NCBI GenBank assembly: GCA_017311185.1
Contig: JAESUZ010003409.1
Span: 124,001 to 188,000 of the forward strand
Source: Proteles cristata cristata
Lineage: Eukaryota > Chordata > Mammalia > Carnivora > Hyaenidae
Length of the DNA stretch: 64,000 nucleotides
Direction: 5' to 3'
Numbering within the stretch: the stretch's first letter is position 1; each line of letters opens with the position of its first letter. Below the pieces are notes generated by a model that was not told the origin of the DNA, ran no database searches, and was given only the letters and a program-made list of their open reading frames with translations. Shown here one piece after another: positions 11,875-23,125 of the stretch. The position numbers and the translations under genes are program-made.

Positions 11875-12420
11875 TTTTATTGAGGTAAAATAGGGTAACA
11901 AAAATGTTATCATCTTGCTCGTTTTTAAATGCGCAGTTCAGTGGAATTAAGCACATTCAGATTGTTTTTCAATCAAAATGAAACTCTACACCCATTAAAC
12001 ACAAACTCTCCACTCCTTATCCCCCCACCATCCAGTCCTTAGAAATCACCATCCCACTTCCTGTCTGCCTGCATTTGATGGTTGTATGTACTTCGGATAT
12101 ACGGAATCATATGTATTTGTTTTTTTGTGACTGGCTTACTCACGTGGTGTAATGTCCTCAAGGTTCATCCATATTGTAGCATGTGGTGCATTTCTTTCCT
12201 AATTTTGAGGTGGAAAATATTCCACTGTATGTATGTTCCATATTTTGTTTATCCCTGTATCTGCTGGTGGAAGCTGGATTGCTTCGTGAAGAACGCTGCT
12301 AGAAACATGGGTGTGCAGAAAACTCTTCAAGACCCTGCTTTCAATTCTTTTCGATGTATATCCAGAAGTGGAGTCGCTGCCTCATGTGGTACTTCTATTT
12401 TTAACTTTTTGAGGTTTCTA
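11875..12420 (-). mobile_element. L1M 3' end, antisense (part of one L1 with 12421-14700)
   Basis: Starts TTTTATTGAGGTAAAATAGG, then GCGCAGTTCAGTGGAATTAA, ATCACCATCCCACTTCCTG, AAGGTTCATCCATATTGTAG and GAAGTGGAGTCGCTGCCTC. This is the ordered antisense of an L1M 3' UTR and ORF2 C-terminal region. The 204-codon plus-strand frame at 12082-12696 is an antisense artefact of it. Confidence 0.75.
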
Positions 12421-12960
12421 TTCTCCCTCGTGATTTCTTCTTTGTCCTATTTGTTGTTTAAGAGTGTGTTGTTTAATTTCCACAAACTTGTGAATTTTCC
12501 AGTTGTCCTTCTGTTACCGATTTCTAACTTCATCTTATTGTGTTTGGAGAAAACACTTTGTATAATGTTTGTCTTTTTAATCCGATTGAGACTCATTTCG
12601 TGGCTTAACATATGGTGTATCCTGGAGAGTGGCCTGGGTGCACTGGAGAAGGATGCGTGTGTCGCTCTTGGGTGGAGGGCCGTTAGATCTTGTTAGTTTA
12701 CTGTGTTGTGTGAGTCCTCTGTTTCCTCACTTGTCTGTCTGGCGGTTCTGTCCATTACTGGAAATGGAAACTGAAATCTCCAACTGTCACTGTAAAACTG
12801 TCTATTTCTCCCTTCAATTCTGTCCATGTTTTCCTTCAAATATCTTGGCGGCCTGTTACTAGGTGCATAAATAGCTATCGTATCGTTTCACTGTATTAAA
12901 ACTTTTATTAATACATAATGGCTTCCATTGTTTCTGTTACCTTCTTAAATTTAAAGCCTG
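12421..12960 (-). mobile_element. L1M ORF2 endonuclease region, antisense
   Basis: TTTAATTTCCACAAACTTGT, CTTAACATATGGTGTATCCT, GTCTATTTCTCCCTTCAATT and GGTGCATAAATAGCTATCG match, in order, the antisense of the 5' (endonuclease-coding) part of L1M ORF2. It directly abuts the 3'-end piece at about 12420, so several kb of ORF2 are missing between them. Confidence 0.75.
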
Positions 12961-12965
12961 TTATG

Positions 12966-13106
12966 TCAGAGACAGAGAATCTGAAACAGGCTCCAGGCTC
13001 TGAGCTGCCAGCACAGAGCCCGACTTGGGGCCCAAACCCGTGAACTGCGAGATCATGACCTGAACCAAAGTCGGATGCTCCACTGACTGAGCCACCCAGC
13101 CGCCCC
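12966..13106 (-). mobile_element. Truncated felid tRNA-Lys SINE
   Basis: Only the head and part of the middle remain (GAATCTGAAACAGGCTCCAG through GAGCCACCCAGCCGCCCC). The GA-rich part and A-tail are missing on the left. It lies inside the antisense L1, between its endonuclease region and its 5' UTR. Confidence 0.9.
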
Positions 13107-14700
13107 AACCCCTCACTTTTGAAGGAAAATTTTGCCAGATATAAGATTCTTGGTTGATGGTTTTGTTTTCTATTAGCACTTTGAAAACATTGGCCCATGG
13201 CCTTTTACCTCAAAAATTTCCGATGAGAAATCTGCACGTAATCTTATTGAGTATTCCTTGTATGTTTCAAGTTGCTTCTCTCTCACTTGTTTTAAGATTT
13301 TCATTTTGTTTTGTCTTTTGATACTTTGATTATAATGTGTCTTGATGTGGGTCTTTTTGATCCATCCTACTTAGAATTTATTGAGCTTCATGATTGTATA
13401 TTAACATATTTAATGAAATTTGGGAAGTTTTTGGCTATTATTTTTAAATAATCTCTCTGCCCATTTCTCTCTCATCCCCTCTGGGACCCCTGCAATGCAT
13501 ATGCTGGTCCACTTGAGGGGATCCCACAGCACTCCTGGACTCTGTTTACTTTTCTCCAATCCTTTTTCCTTCTGTTCCTCAGATGCAATAATTTCAATTG
13601 TTCTATTTTAAGTTTACTGGTTCTTTCTTTTTCTTGCTCAACTCTGCCTCTGAGTCCCTCTAGTGAATTTTTCATTTCAGTTATTTACTTTTCAGCGCTA
13701 GACTTTCTCTTTTAATTTCTTTGTAGATTTTCTGTCTTTATTCATATTTTCATTTTGTTCATACATCATTTTCTTGATTTTCTCCACATTTCCCCATAGC
13801 TCTTTAAGACAGTTGTTTTAAATATTTGTCTGCTTGGTGAATCATCTGGTCCTTTTCTGAAACAATTTCTTATGGTGTATTTTTTCCTTTGAATGGATCA
13901 TAATTTCCTTTTTTTCCATGCCTTTGGGATTTTTTTGAAAACTGGACATTGGAATCTAATAATGTAACTCTGGAAGTCAGATATAGATACTTCCTCTTCT
14001 TCATAGTTTTCTTTCTTTCTTTCTTTCGGTCTTTTTTGTTTGTTTTTTGATTGCTGTGGGCTTTGTGCCAAGGATCAGCCTGATGCGTAAAGTTAAAGTC
14101 TTCCTGGGTCTTCAGCATAAACCTTTCCCTGGCCATGCACTGTGATAGAATTCCCTCTGTACATGCAGGTGCCTTTGAATGACCTGCTCTTTAATGCCTG
14201 GTTTCTTAAAGGGGAATGAGGGAAAAAAGTGTGCCAGCCTTTTAAATCCCCTGGAAGTCACTTCAGCTGGAGAGAAAGGGGTTTGCAACAATAATGGGTG
14301 GGGGGCATGTAAAAATGGCCACCTGCTTCTGTGTCGGCCCCTCCACGATCAGAAGCGGCATTCAGCGATCAGAACATAAATACCTGATTTTGGAGGACAG
14401 GTCGTTGTCCATCCGAGTGCTCCAGAAACAGGTTCATAGCTGTGTGCCCCGGGGGTGGGGCGGTGGGCTTGGTAACTGCCGGTGAACTAAGTGCTGAAAC
14501 TGGCAGGAATTAACCACATATCACTGTCCGAACCTTCTTCTGGAAGTTGCAGGACATCAGTAAATCCCAGAGCTCCAAAATACTTCAGATAGAATCTGCC
14601 AGCACGGTTGTCTAGGTGGGGAGACAGATTCCCGGTGCTCCCTTCTCTGCCGTCTGCTTAGGCTCCAGTAAACCTGCCTCAGGGCATTCTTTTCCATCAA
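13107..14700 (-). mobile_element. L1M 5' UTR, antisense
   Basis: A long ordered match to an L1M-type 5' UTR in antisense: CAGATATAAGATTCTTGGTT, CCGATGAGAAATCTGCACGT, TGGGAAGTTTTTGGCTATTA, AATTTTTCATTTCAGTTATT, GAAAACTGGACATTGGAATC, AAAGTGTGCCAGCCTTTT, CAACAATAATGGGTGG, GGAATTAACCACATATCAC and GTTGTCTAGGTGGGGAGACA. The plus-strand CG-rich end (about 14280-14480) is the outer 5' UTR. This region would normally hold the L1 promoter. Here it is decayed and reads toward the left. Confidence 0.75.
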
Positions 14701-17225
14701 TTCTGAAGCCTCAGGTGGAGGAAAGCGATGAAGGCACGAAGGATGCTTAGGCTGTAATAAGAGCAGGCTCGCGCGTTCTAGGAGCAGAGGATGTCTGAAG
14801 GGTTATCACTCTTTTTCAATTCATCCTGTGGGCACATTGACGCTTCACGCCGACTTACTTGAAGTTTTGCATAATTGTTTTGTGATGTTGGGAAAATTTT
14901 GATTTGTTGCCATGAAAGCAGGGTGAGATGAAAAACAGGCACCATCCCAATGGATACTGCGAAAGTATCTTTTTTCCCTGGCTGATATTCTTTCCAGCAG
15001 AATATATATATATAACATGTTTCTGAATGCATATTTTCCTCCCTCTTCTTTACAGTCATCATGTTCAAAACCTAATTCTGAATTCTTAAAAAATTCAGTG
15101 AGCCAGTTACCTCAAGTTACTTATTTTATTTAAAAAGGAATTGCTTCCTCCCCTGGAAGTGAAAAAAGTAGCCGGCCCTCTGTGGATGGTTCATGCTCTC
15201 TGCCATCAGAGGTGCAAGATGGGGCATTTGCTTCCTGGGCAGCTCGTGCAGGGATATTTCAGGGATATTTGTACTTTGAGCTCAGCCAGCTTGGCTCCTC
15301 AGTGGTAGAGAGAAGGCTTTGAGACTCAAGGTACCTTTAAAAGCTTCATACCTTGTAAAACCCAATTACTATTTAGAGTGAATGGTGGTGTTAAATATAG
15401 TCATTCCTCTATAAAAGGTCTAAAAGCATCCCTTAATTGGAATTGAATGCAGACTCCAAAAAATGCATCTTGATTAGAGGGGGAAAAAATCAAATGAGAC
15501 TAGTTTTTTTTTTTATTCTGTTGATATATGTTTATATCTGTATATATAGCTGCCCATGTATACACACACATCTCTATATGTACTGTTTACGTAAGTTAGA
15601 GAAGAGATGTTTCTAAGGATGTTATGATTGGCTGCTTTCTTGCAATTTCGAATCCGAGAGAAGATACTAACCGAGCTTCAGACTTTGTATTTTGCTCCGC
15701 TGTGAACATTTGGGTCTCTAAACCCGAATGTGAACATGACTCGGGCTCTGTGGAGTTGGAAGGGAACTCCTGTGTGACCCAGGTCCCGTGCTCCCTTCTG
15801 GGGAAGGATGTCACGCTGAACCACTTACGTGCCCCATCTCCCTAGGTGATCTCCCCCCTCCCCCCCTTCAGTGCAGGTTGGATGCTGTCTCCGAGAAAGA
15901 TAGCTGGAGTTGGAGTCTGAGCTGCTGGAAGGGTGGTTCTTCTTGGGATGAATGTCTTCCCAGCGATGTGATCTAATTTTAGACCGCTGGGGATGGAAGC
16001 GAGGCACCAGACTCACACTCAGGAAGCAGATGTCAGAGAATCTGCTTACTCACACTCTGAAACAAAGCTCAGAGCACCACGGAAAGGGACCTCTCAGAGA
16101 CAAGGAAGGCTTGGAAAGGTGCAAAAGGCACAAACCCCACCCAGAGGGAATTTGGAGTCAGCAGAACTGGCCAGAGGCTGCCTCTGCCAGCCCAAGTAAC
16201 CCTGGGTGCATTTGCGGGAGTGTCGGGACATCCCTGTTCAAATCCCAGAGCGCCACAGAATCAGGGAGTCCGTCAATACCAAATATTTTTTGAGCATCCG
16301 TATTACTAGGTATAGGGAAAACAAAGAATTGGCAGGGGAAAGGAAGAATTTTATTTAATTTCAACGATTCTGTTAGCTTAAATATGAAAGAGTCAAAACT
16401 GGAAACTGCATTGGGTGATTCTGATGAACAGAACGGGAGCATCATTATAAGATTTTTGGAAAATTTTTTTGTTATGAGATGGTGTCTTCACTTACTTTGA
16501 TGTGAGAAACACCTATAGTTTTTCAGTAGTGTGTGTGTCAGTGGGTTTTTTCCCTCTCTTATCCCTTCTGGGGCCCGTTTCCTCTCCCCTCAGAATCATG
16601 ACACGCCCGAAGGCACTGGGGGCCTCGACTCGGTGTTCCCTCCCAAACATTACCATTCTGCAAAACCTCATAAATGTAAAAGAAAATCAAAAAGAAAAAT
16701 GATCCTCTATCCTCAGTTTCCCATCTTTCTTTCTCTGGAAGGCATGTTTTTAAAAAACTCATCTGTCTTGATTCTTTGGCCTCCTAACGAAACAATACAG
16801 GTATATTAGACAAAATTCGGAAGTTATGAGCAAGAAGAACAAAACGTTTACTTGGAACCCCACTGTTATGATTTCCATGTGGACATGACCTGGAATCCGT
16901 GTAGCCTGTCCTGGCCACAGACTCTCCGAGGCCCTGAGACTCTCCAGGGATTCAGAGGGACATGAAGCATCTCCAGCGGAGGAACAAACGGTGTCATTCT
17001 TGGTGTGAGCGTCTCACTTCCCCCGTTCACCCCCCACCCCCAGACCCCCACACCCTCACATCTCTATACTGCTGCCGTATTTCCCCGTTGCCCTGTTAAC
17101 AGGATCCATGGAACTCAGCTGACTGGCAATGAGGTCTCAGACCTAACCCAGTCTAACTCATCCACACCCAGTCCAGCTCATCCAAAGCTGGACCACTGGC
17201 TTCATTCCAAGCATCGTCTTCTGCA
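14701..17225. other. Non-repetitive intergenic stretch
   Basis: No gene or repeat family is identified with confidence, apart from an AT tract at 15001-15013 and a T-run plus TATATA-rich block near 15507-15550. A weak MIR/L2-like phrase (TTTTTGAGCATCCGTATTAC) occurs at about 16287. Overlapping short frames near 15.6-16.3 kb and 16.5-17.0 kb show no domain. This is one of the longer unique-looking stretches of the window. Confidence 0.45.
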
Positions 17226-17274
17226 GGACCCACCCCCGTTCCCAGTTCCATAAGCTCAAAACCCACCAGCTGTT

Positions 17275-17605
17275 GTCTCCCTCACCTCTGAGCCCATGAC
17301 AGTCCTGGCCACCCGCTGGTACCTTCGCTCCCGCACTTCTCTCCATTTCCTTCACTACCCTGGTCATCACCCTGTGCCTGGACCACTGCGCTATAAGCCT
17401 TTGTAACTGGTTTGCACCTGAACTCCCATCCACTCTTCATCCTGCAGCGAAACGATCTTTCTGGACATAAACCCCACGCAGGTCTCCATCTTGAATATAC
17501 CTCTTTGGTGGTCATCCGGTTCTCGGAGTAAGGTCAAAATTCCACAACACGCCCTTTGTCCTGCACGGTCTGCCTCAGCGCTTGTCTGGTACCCTGCCCT
17601 CCCAC
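17275..17605 (+). mobile_element. L2 fragment
   Basis: Ordered L2-like phrases in sense: CACTACCCTGGTCATCACC, CTGGACCACTGCGCTATAAG, AACGATCTTTCTGGACATAA, GTCATCCGGTTCTCGGAGTA and AGGTCAAAATTCCACAACA. These correspond to the well-known L2 block 'GGACTATTGCAA...GATCTTTCTAAA...AAAGTCCAAACTCC'. Old and diverged. Confidence 0.7.
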
Positions 17606-17639
17606 CCCCATTCTCCTGTTGCATTTTTTCCCTTCTAAC

Positions 17640-18680
17640 GGTATGTGAGTTATCTTATAAGTTTGTTAGCTGAGTCTTTTTTATATGAAGTTTTAATTTT
17701 TACTGTGGCTAAATTAGTCTTCTGCATTATGGCTTATGGATTTCTTTGTCATCTGGAGAAGGCCTTCCTCAACTAAAGATAACACAGCTATTCTTGTACA
17801 TTTTCCTTTCTAGCTTCGATTTTTGTACTTGATTTATGACTCCATCTTTCGTCTTAGGTATGGTGTGAGGTAAGGTTGAATCCGTATGTTTTTCCATTTG
17901 GAATCAATGATTTCATGTGCCATCTCTAATCCCTTCACTCTCCAGTGAAGCTCATAAACTAAGTTCCTATACTGTCACATCTCTGGAGTCACCGTTTTGT
18001 CCTGCTAATCTCCTTGGTTTTTGCCACTGACACAAAAAGACACCCATTATTAGAACTTTACAATGTATTTCAGTTTCTAATAGAATGACCTCTGCCAAAT
18101 TGTTCTTATTCTCAAGACTTTCATCATGATTTGTGTACATTTTTTCTTCACTATGGATTTTAGACTTCTATGGACAATCCTTTTATAGAATTGTCAAATA
18201 ACCCCAATTCTATGATAAGTCTTGGTGGTGATTTTTTGGGATTGAATTGAACTCATGGATTAATTTAGGAGACACATTATCTTCGTCTTATTTCTGTGTC
18301 TTCTTACTTACAATGTAGTATTCTTTTATTTCTTTGAAGTGGTGTGGCTTTTATCAGCATCTTGTGTCGTTCTCCTTTAGCATTAATTCCTAAGTGCTTC
18401 TATTTTTCTTGCTTTTGGGGAGGCAATCTCTTTATTATATTCTCTATTTGACTATTGCCTGATATGGGGCAGATATGGAATTTTTAATTTCTTTCTATGT
18501 GTCTGACATATTACTGAACACTCTTAATAATGTAATGGCTAAGTGGCTGGCTTTGGGGTTTACAATCCTATCATATGAAAACAAGGATGTTTTTCTCTTC
18601 TTTTCCAATATTAATCTCTTTCAATGTCATATTTCTTGTCTTGCTTGTTTTGTTTTATTGTATCAGAAGTTGTAGAGAGC
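17640..18680 (-). mobile_element. Old L1M ORF2, antisense
   Basis: AGGTATGGTGTGAGGTAAGG, ATTTTTTGGGATTGAATTGA, CATGGATTAATTTAGGAGAC, CATTAATTCCTAAGTGCTTC and TTTTTAATTTCTTTCTATG are the antisense of the ORF2 reverse-transcriptase region of an L1M element, in order. Heavily diverged and non-coding. Confidence 0.65.
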
Positions 18681-19940
18681 AGTAACTAAAGCGCAAGAAA
18701 AAAAGTATGTGGACTAATTTGATGGATGAGAAGCTGAACTAGGTGGGGATTAACAGAGGAAGGGAAGTAGACAGATGACTGTCAGAGCTTGGAAGCTCAT
18801 CCAGTGGCTTCCCTTACAGGAAAGGAAGAGAGGACTGTGATACTCCAGCTCTGAGAAAATGGACAGGAAGAGCATGAGGCCAGAACGTAAAGGGAAGAGA
18901 ACTTCATTCAGATGCTGGGAGAGGGAAGAATGAATTTAGCTCTAGGCCGGTGGAGTCGATGGCCCATGAGACCTTCAAGTGGGGAGTCCATTAGGCATCA
19001 GGGTATTTAGGGATCAGCATGAATCCTTATTTCAGATGAACAGCTGCTCCTACTGAAAGCATCTGGGTTTACCACGCACGGTACCGGATCTGGGTTGGTG
19101 TTGGACGGGGCGTCAGATCGGGTGGTGCACGGGAGCTGTGCAGGGAACATCTTTGCCGTTGGGAAGGGGTCACGCAAGCTCACTTGGGGCTGGGGATTTT
19201 CGGCAAGTGAGGGCATGGTGGGTGTGCATGCCAGCCCGACCTCAACTGTGTCGGCCCCGGAGATACTTTCGGGATTTAGGTTCTGGATGGGAGCATCAGG
19301 GAGGGTGATGGCAACGTTTGTAGCACATGCATTCGTATTTTTTATTTCCAAACATCCACGATGCTATTAAACTGCATTAAAAAAAAAAAAAGCTGGGTGA
19401 TTTTTTTCAAGTCTAGGAAAGGTTGGTGGGTGGCGCAGGGGAAGGAGGGCTGAAATCCCCTGGGGGTTTGGACCGATCTCGTCCCCTCTGACACGAGGTA
19501 ATGATTTGTCTGCACTGTTTGGACCTGGGGCTGTGCCTGTCTGTGATGTGGCTGGTGCAGATCAAAGAGGGAGGCAGTGGACAGCCGTGTCACCACCCAC
19601 TGTCGCCTGCACGGGGACCTCCGCGCTGACTTCCAGGGTTCCGGGCTGGGGTTCTGCACATCATTACCCAGATTAATGAGGACAGATGGGTTTTTGTATA
19701 ATCAGCCTTACTGTGCTGCCAGTCTGATTGGGTCTCCAGGTGGAATATTCCAGTAATGAATTCTTACAGATATAGCAACCAATTCTGACTTAGGAAAAAA
19801 AAAAAAAAAAGAGCGACGGGGTGCTAACGTGGGTGACAAGAAGTTCCTGCATTACTCTGCATGAGGTCTGCCCGGGGGCTGGCGGCGGTTCAAGGCCAGC
19901 CGGCCACGGTTGAGGTCCCTTACTCACAGGTACCAAGGGG
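18681..19940. other. Unclassified stretch with two A-runs
   Basis: No gene is supported. A 114-codon minus-strand frame at 19007-19351 has no recognisable domain and the opposite strand is open over the same bases. A-runs at about 19379-19391 and 19796-19810 may be tails of degraded retroposons, but I see no body attached. Confidence 0.4.
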
Positions 19941-20084
19941 ACAATGTGGGGCCTCGCCCTGCCCTTTCCTCACCCCCTCCTCATCCTTACGCCTCTCTCG
20001 GCGTCCCAGGCTGCACGGCGGTTAAAGCATGACCACCCCACGTACCTCCGCGGGTCGTTCATCAGGAAAACGGGAGCCACCCAA

Positions 20085-20260
20085 GCGTGGGGGCAAGTGA
20101 GACGCGGGAATGGACGGAGGGCTCCGCGGGGGTGGGCGTGGCAGAGGGCGGGGCCGGGCGGTGGGCGGGGCCGCCTGCCAGCGCCAATGACGTGCGCCAG
20201 GGGCGTGGCCAGAGCTCGGCCGGCAGGTGCACCTGTCAAGGCTGGGTCATCTGACAACCC
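20085..20260 (+). promoter_or_regulatory. Small CpG cluster with GC boxes, CCAAT and CRE-like motif
   Basis: Two near-identical GC boxes (GGGCGGGGCC at 20146-20155 and 20163-20172), GTGGGCGTGGC-type boxes at about 20131 and 20201, CCAAT at 20184-20188 overlapping TGACGTG at 20188-20194, and many CpGs in a CpG-poor neighbourhood. This is a typical TATA-less promoter composition. No first exon or open frame of a known gene follows, so this could be a lone regulatory patch, a lncRNA promoter or chance GC-rich DNA. Strand is a guess. Confidence 0.35.
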
Positions 20261-20639
20261 GCCAACAGGCCGTGGGTTTGCTTTGTTTCTTTGCTTATTC
20301 TGTTCGTTTTGTTTTCTTCCTCTGTTAGGAAATGAGGCCAGGGATATGAAGAGAAGCTACCATATTTGCCAAAGTTTTCAACCTATACCTCTCCTGGTTG
20401 CCAGCAGAATCATCCTTTCCCAGCTGTTTCCTTTTCCTACAAACTTGCCTCATTCTAAATAAAAGGAGGCTTCTCCCCGCAGAAACGCCAGCTCCTCGCT
20501 GCATTGTCAGGTCTACAAAGCGCTGGTTTTTTTCCTACCCAGCGATCTGTATGTCTCAGCCCAGGAAGATCCTTAAAGTGGATTTTGAAGTGAAAAATGA
20601 ACTGTGAAGAGAAGTGGAATTGAGCCACTTTCTGTAGTT

Positions 20640-21112
20640 TTTTTTTTTAAAGCTTGTGGGTGTGAATATTCATACGAGTATTATTGATAATGCCTCCAGA
20701 TGGAAATAATCCAAATGTGTAGCGACTGGAATATCACTCAGCACTAAAAAGGAATGTACTACAGACACACGCTCTGAGGGGGTGAGTCTTGAAAACACGC
20801 TCCGGGGAAAAAGGCAGACACAAACGGCCTCATACTGCAGGATTTTATATGAAAGATCCATGCCAGGCACATGCGCAGAGACGGGTGTAGGTTAGGGGGG
20901 CCCATGGCAGCCGGGGAGGAGTGTCCAGGGTGACTGCTGGGGCGCGGTGGTTTTTGTTTGTTTGTTTTTGTTTTTTGTTTTTTTGTTTTAGGTGGGGAGG
21001 ATGAAGGCATTCTAAAATTGCAGTCTGGCTTGAACAATCCTGCGAGAACAATTTGAGCTGTGTTTTAAATGGGTGAATTGTATGACAACCGAATTATATC
21101 TCAGTAAAAGCC
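20640..21112 (+). mobile_element. L1M 3' end, sense
   Basis: GACTGGAATATCACTCAGCA, AAAAAGGAATGTACTACAGA, GGCAGACACAAACGGCCTC, TTTAAATGGGTGAATTGTAT and ATTATATCTCAGTAAAAGCC follow the L1M 3' end in sense, through to the typical CTCAATAAA-like finish. A GTTTGTTTTT simple repeat at about 20948-20990 expanded inside it. Confidence 0.75.
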
Positions 21113-21265
21113 CAAACATGTGTATGTTGAAATGTTGGTACATGTATAGCTTTTTTCCTGATAAGTTATATAAGCAATTGTAAACAGGGGTGACCCGTGG
21201 CAAAAATGAGTTAGAGGAGAACATTCATACTTCTCATTTTAGATCTTTCCATAATGTTAAAGTGG

Positions 21266-21491
21266 CTTTTTACAATATTTTTTTAAATGTTTATGTATTT
21301 TTGAGAGGGACAGAGTGTGAGCGGGGGCGGGGCAGAGATAGAGAGGGAGACACAGAATCTAAAGCAGGCTCCAGGTTCTGAGCTGTCAGCACAGAGCCCG
21401 ACGCGGGGCTCGAACCCAGGAACCGCGAGATGATGACCTGAGCCAAAATCAGGAGTCTGAACTCTCAACTGACTGAGCCACCCAGGCGCCC
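21266..21491 (-). mobile_element. Felid tRNA-Lys SINE
   Basis: Reverse, full length, head ending GAGCCACCCAGGCGCCC. Long target duplications TTCCATAATGTTAAAGTG (21247-21264) and TTCCACAGTGTTAAAGTG (21492-21509) differ at two sites. The head holds a small extra segment (AGGAGTCTGAACTC) compared with the other copies. Confidence 0.95.
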
Positions 21492-21509
21492 TTCCACAGT
21501 GTTAAAGTG

Positions 21510-22424
21510 TTTAAGCCACTTCCTATATTTTCCTATATTATTTTTATTTATAAATAAAAATTTTGAAAAATCTACACAGCTTCTCTTAGCATGTTGCATA
21601 ACAAATTTTAGGACTCAGTTTCCCCCTAATTGTTAGTTTGTTCTCCTTCATTAGACTGTAACAAGACTGTGCACACATCTTGGTGAATGTCCTCAAGGTC
21701 AAAGTGGTAGAGAGTGGGCACTCAGTAAATGTATGCTGCCTTTCAAAATATGTTCCTTTGACCCAGAGATTTCATTGAGAATGAAAGCGGAGATTACCCA
21801 CAAGAAAAGATTGGGATTTTTATCATTTCCCAGAACTAATATTTACTGAGTATATACTATGACCATGCACTGTGAAACAATGTGCTATATCATCTGATAT
21901 AACATCGTATCTAAGATATAGTAAATGTAGTAAGTGCTCATCGTGTGGCCTGTAATGAACAAAAATCGGTAAATTCATGGGTCTAGGGTTGGCTCGGCAG
22001 CTTAAAGAACTTCTCAAGAATCCGGGTCCTTTTTGTGTTTCCATTCGGCCATCTTCGGTGAGTCAGTAGTGGATGGTCTCAAGGTTGTAAAGTGGCTGCT
22101 GCAGCCCTGGCATTACATCTCCTCCACAGAACAGCATTCCAAGCAAGAAAGAAGAGGAAAAAGGTGCAGGGAAATTGACCTTTCCTTTGAGAAGTTCTCA
22201 TCATTGATTAGGGATGAGCATCTTTCCTAGAGGCCCCAGCAGACTTTCTCTTCACAGAATTGTGTCTTGTACCCTCCCCCCACTCCAGCACTTTCTGGCA
22301 AGAAAATGGATGTAACTGGCTTTGACCAGTTATGATCCATATTGTGGGGTGGGGCACAAGACGGATGTCCTGTTGTGGGGGCCCAGGGGGAAGACCCCCA
22401 GTCTCTGCCACAAATTAGGTAAGG
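21510..22424. other. Unclassified stretch
   Basis: No gene is recognised. Weak L2-like wording (GTGGGCACTCAGTAAATGTA) occurs at about 21715, and a weak MIR-like block (ATATTTACTGAGTATATACT) at about 21840. Neither is strong enough for its own entry. Confidence 0.4.
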
Positions 22425-22560
22425 TAGGGTACTGTTACTGTCTCCACTTTACAGGGGGATCACAATCTATAGCAAAGGGGCAACTTCTCTATGGTCACAC
22501 AGACATATCTCTCTAAGCTGCCAGAATTTCAACAGCTGACTTTTGAGCTCCAGCTGTCAG
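22425..22560 (-). mobile_element. MIR fragment
   Basis: The MIR complement is recognisable in GTCTCCACTTTACAGGGGGA, then ACTTCTCTATGGTCACACAG. Short and diverged. Confidence 0.5.
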
Positions 22561-22643
22561 CTCTCCGCCATTACATCATGGTGCCTTCCTGGGAAACCCA
22601 CCCTGGTCAAGACCCTGCATTGACCTACAATATAAAATTTTAA

Positions 22644-22861
22644 GGGAGCCTGGGTGGCTTAGATGGTTAAGCATCCAACTTCGGCGCAGGTCATGATCTC
22701 CCAGTTCCTGGGACAGAGCCCCGCGTCGGGCTCTGTCTTGACAGCTGGGAGCCTGGAGCTGCTTTGGATTCTGTGTCTCCCTCTCTCTGCCCCTCCCCTT
22801 CTTGTGCTTGGTCTCTGTCTCTCTCAAAAATGAATAAACATTTTTTAAAAATTTAAAAAAG
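22644..22861 (+). mobile_element. Felid tRNA-Lys SINE
   Basis: Forward SINE: GGGAGCCTGGGTGGCTTAGA head, GTCGGGCTCTGTCTTGACAG, TGTGTCTCCCTCTCTCTGCC and an AATAAACATTTTTT tail. The head has several substitutions. The tail merges with an A/T-rich stretch up to about 22940. Confidence 0.94.
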
Positions 22862-22981
22862 AATATAGAAATTTAAAAGCATAAAATATAAGTATTTAAA
22901 ATATAATTACATAAAATATAAATACATAAAACAGAAAATATGTGAATTGGGAAGGACGTTAAGATTCACTGAGGTGAATCT

Positions 22982-23125
22982 ACCAGCAGCATCAGCATCA
23001 TCTGGCAGCTTCTTAGAAATGCAGGTTCTCAGGCCTCAACCCAGACCTTCTGAGTTAAAACCTCTGTGTGTGTAGCCCAGAAATCTATGTTTTAGAGGTG
23101 ACACCTGTTAAAGTTTGAGAACCAT
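22982..23125 (+). mobile_element. MER5A-like hAT-Charlie element
   Basis: CAGCAGCATCAGCATCATCT, TTCTTAGAAATGCAGGTTCT, CCCAGACCTTCTGAGTTAAA, AGAAATCTATGTTTTAGAGG and the terminal AAAGTTTGAGAACCATGG give the ordered MER5A layout. The left terminal repeat is missing or decayed. Confidence 0.8.

Noticed and set aside
12082..12696. 204-codon hydrophobic plus-strand frame resembling a membrane protein
   Set aside because: It is the antisense of an old L1 3' end and ORF2 5' region; T-rich antisense L1 gives Phe/Leu-rich translations.
19007..19351. 114-codon minus-strand frame
   Set aside because: No domain is visible and the plus strand is open over the same bases.
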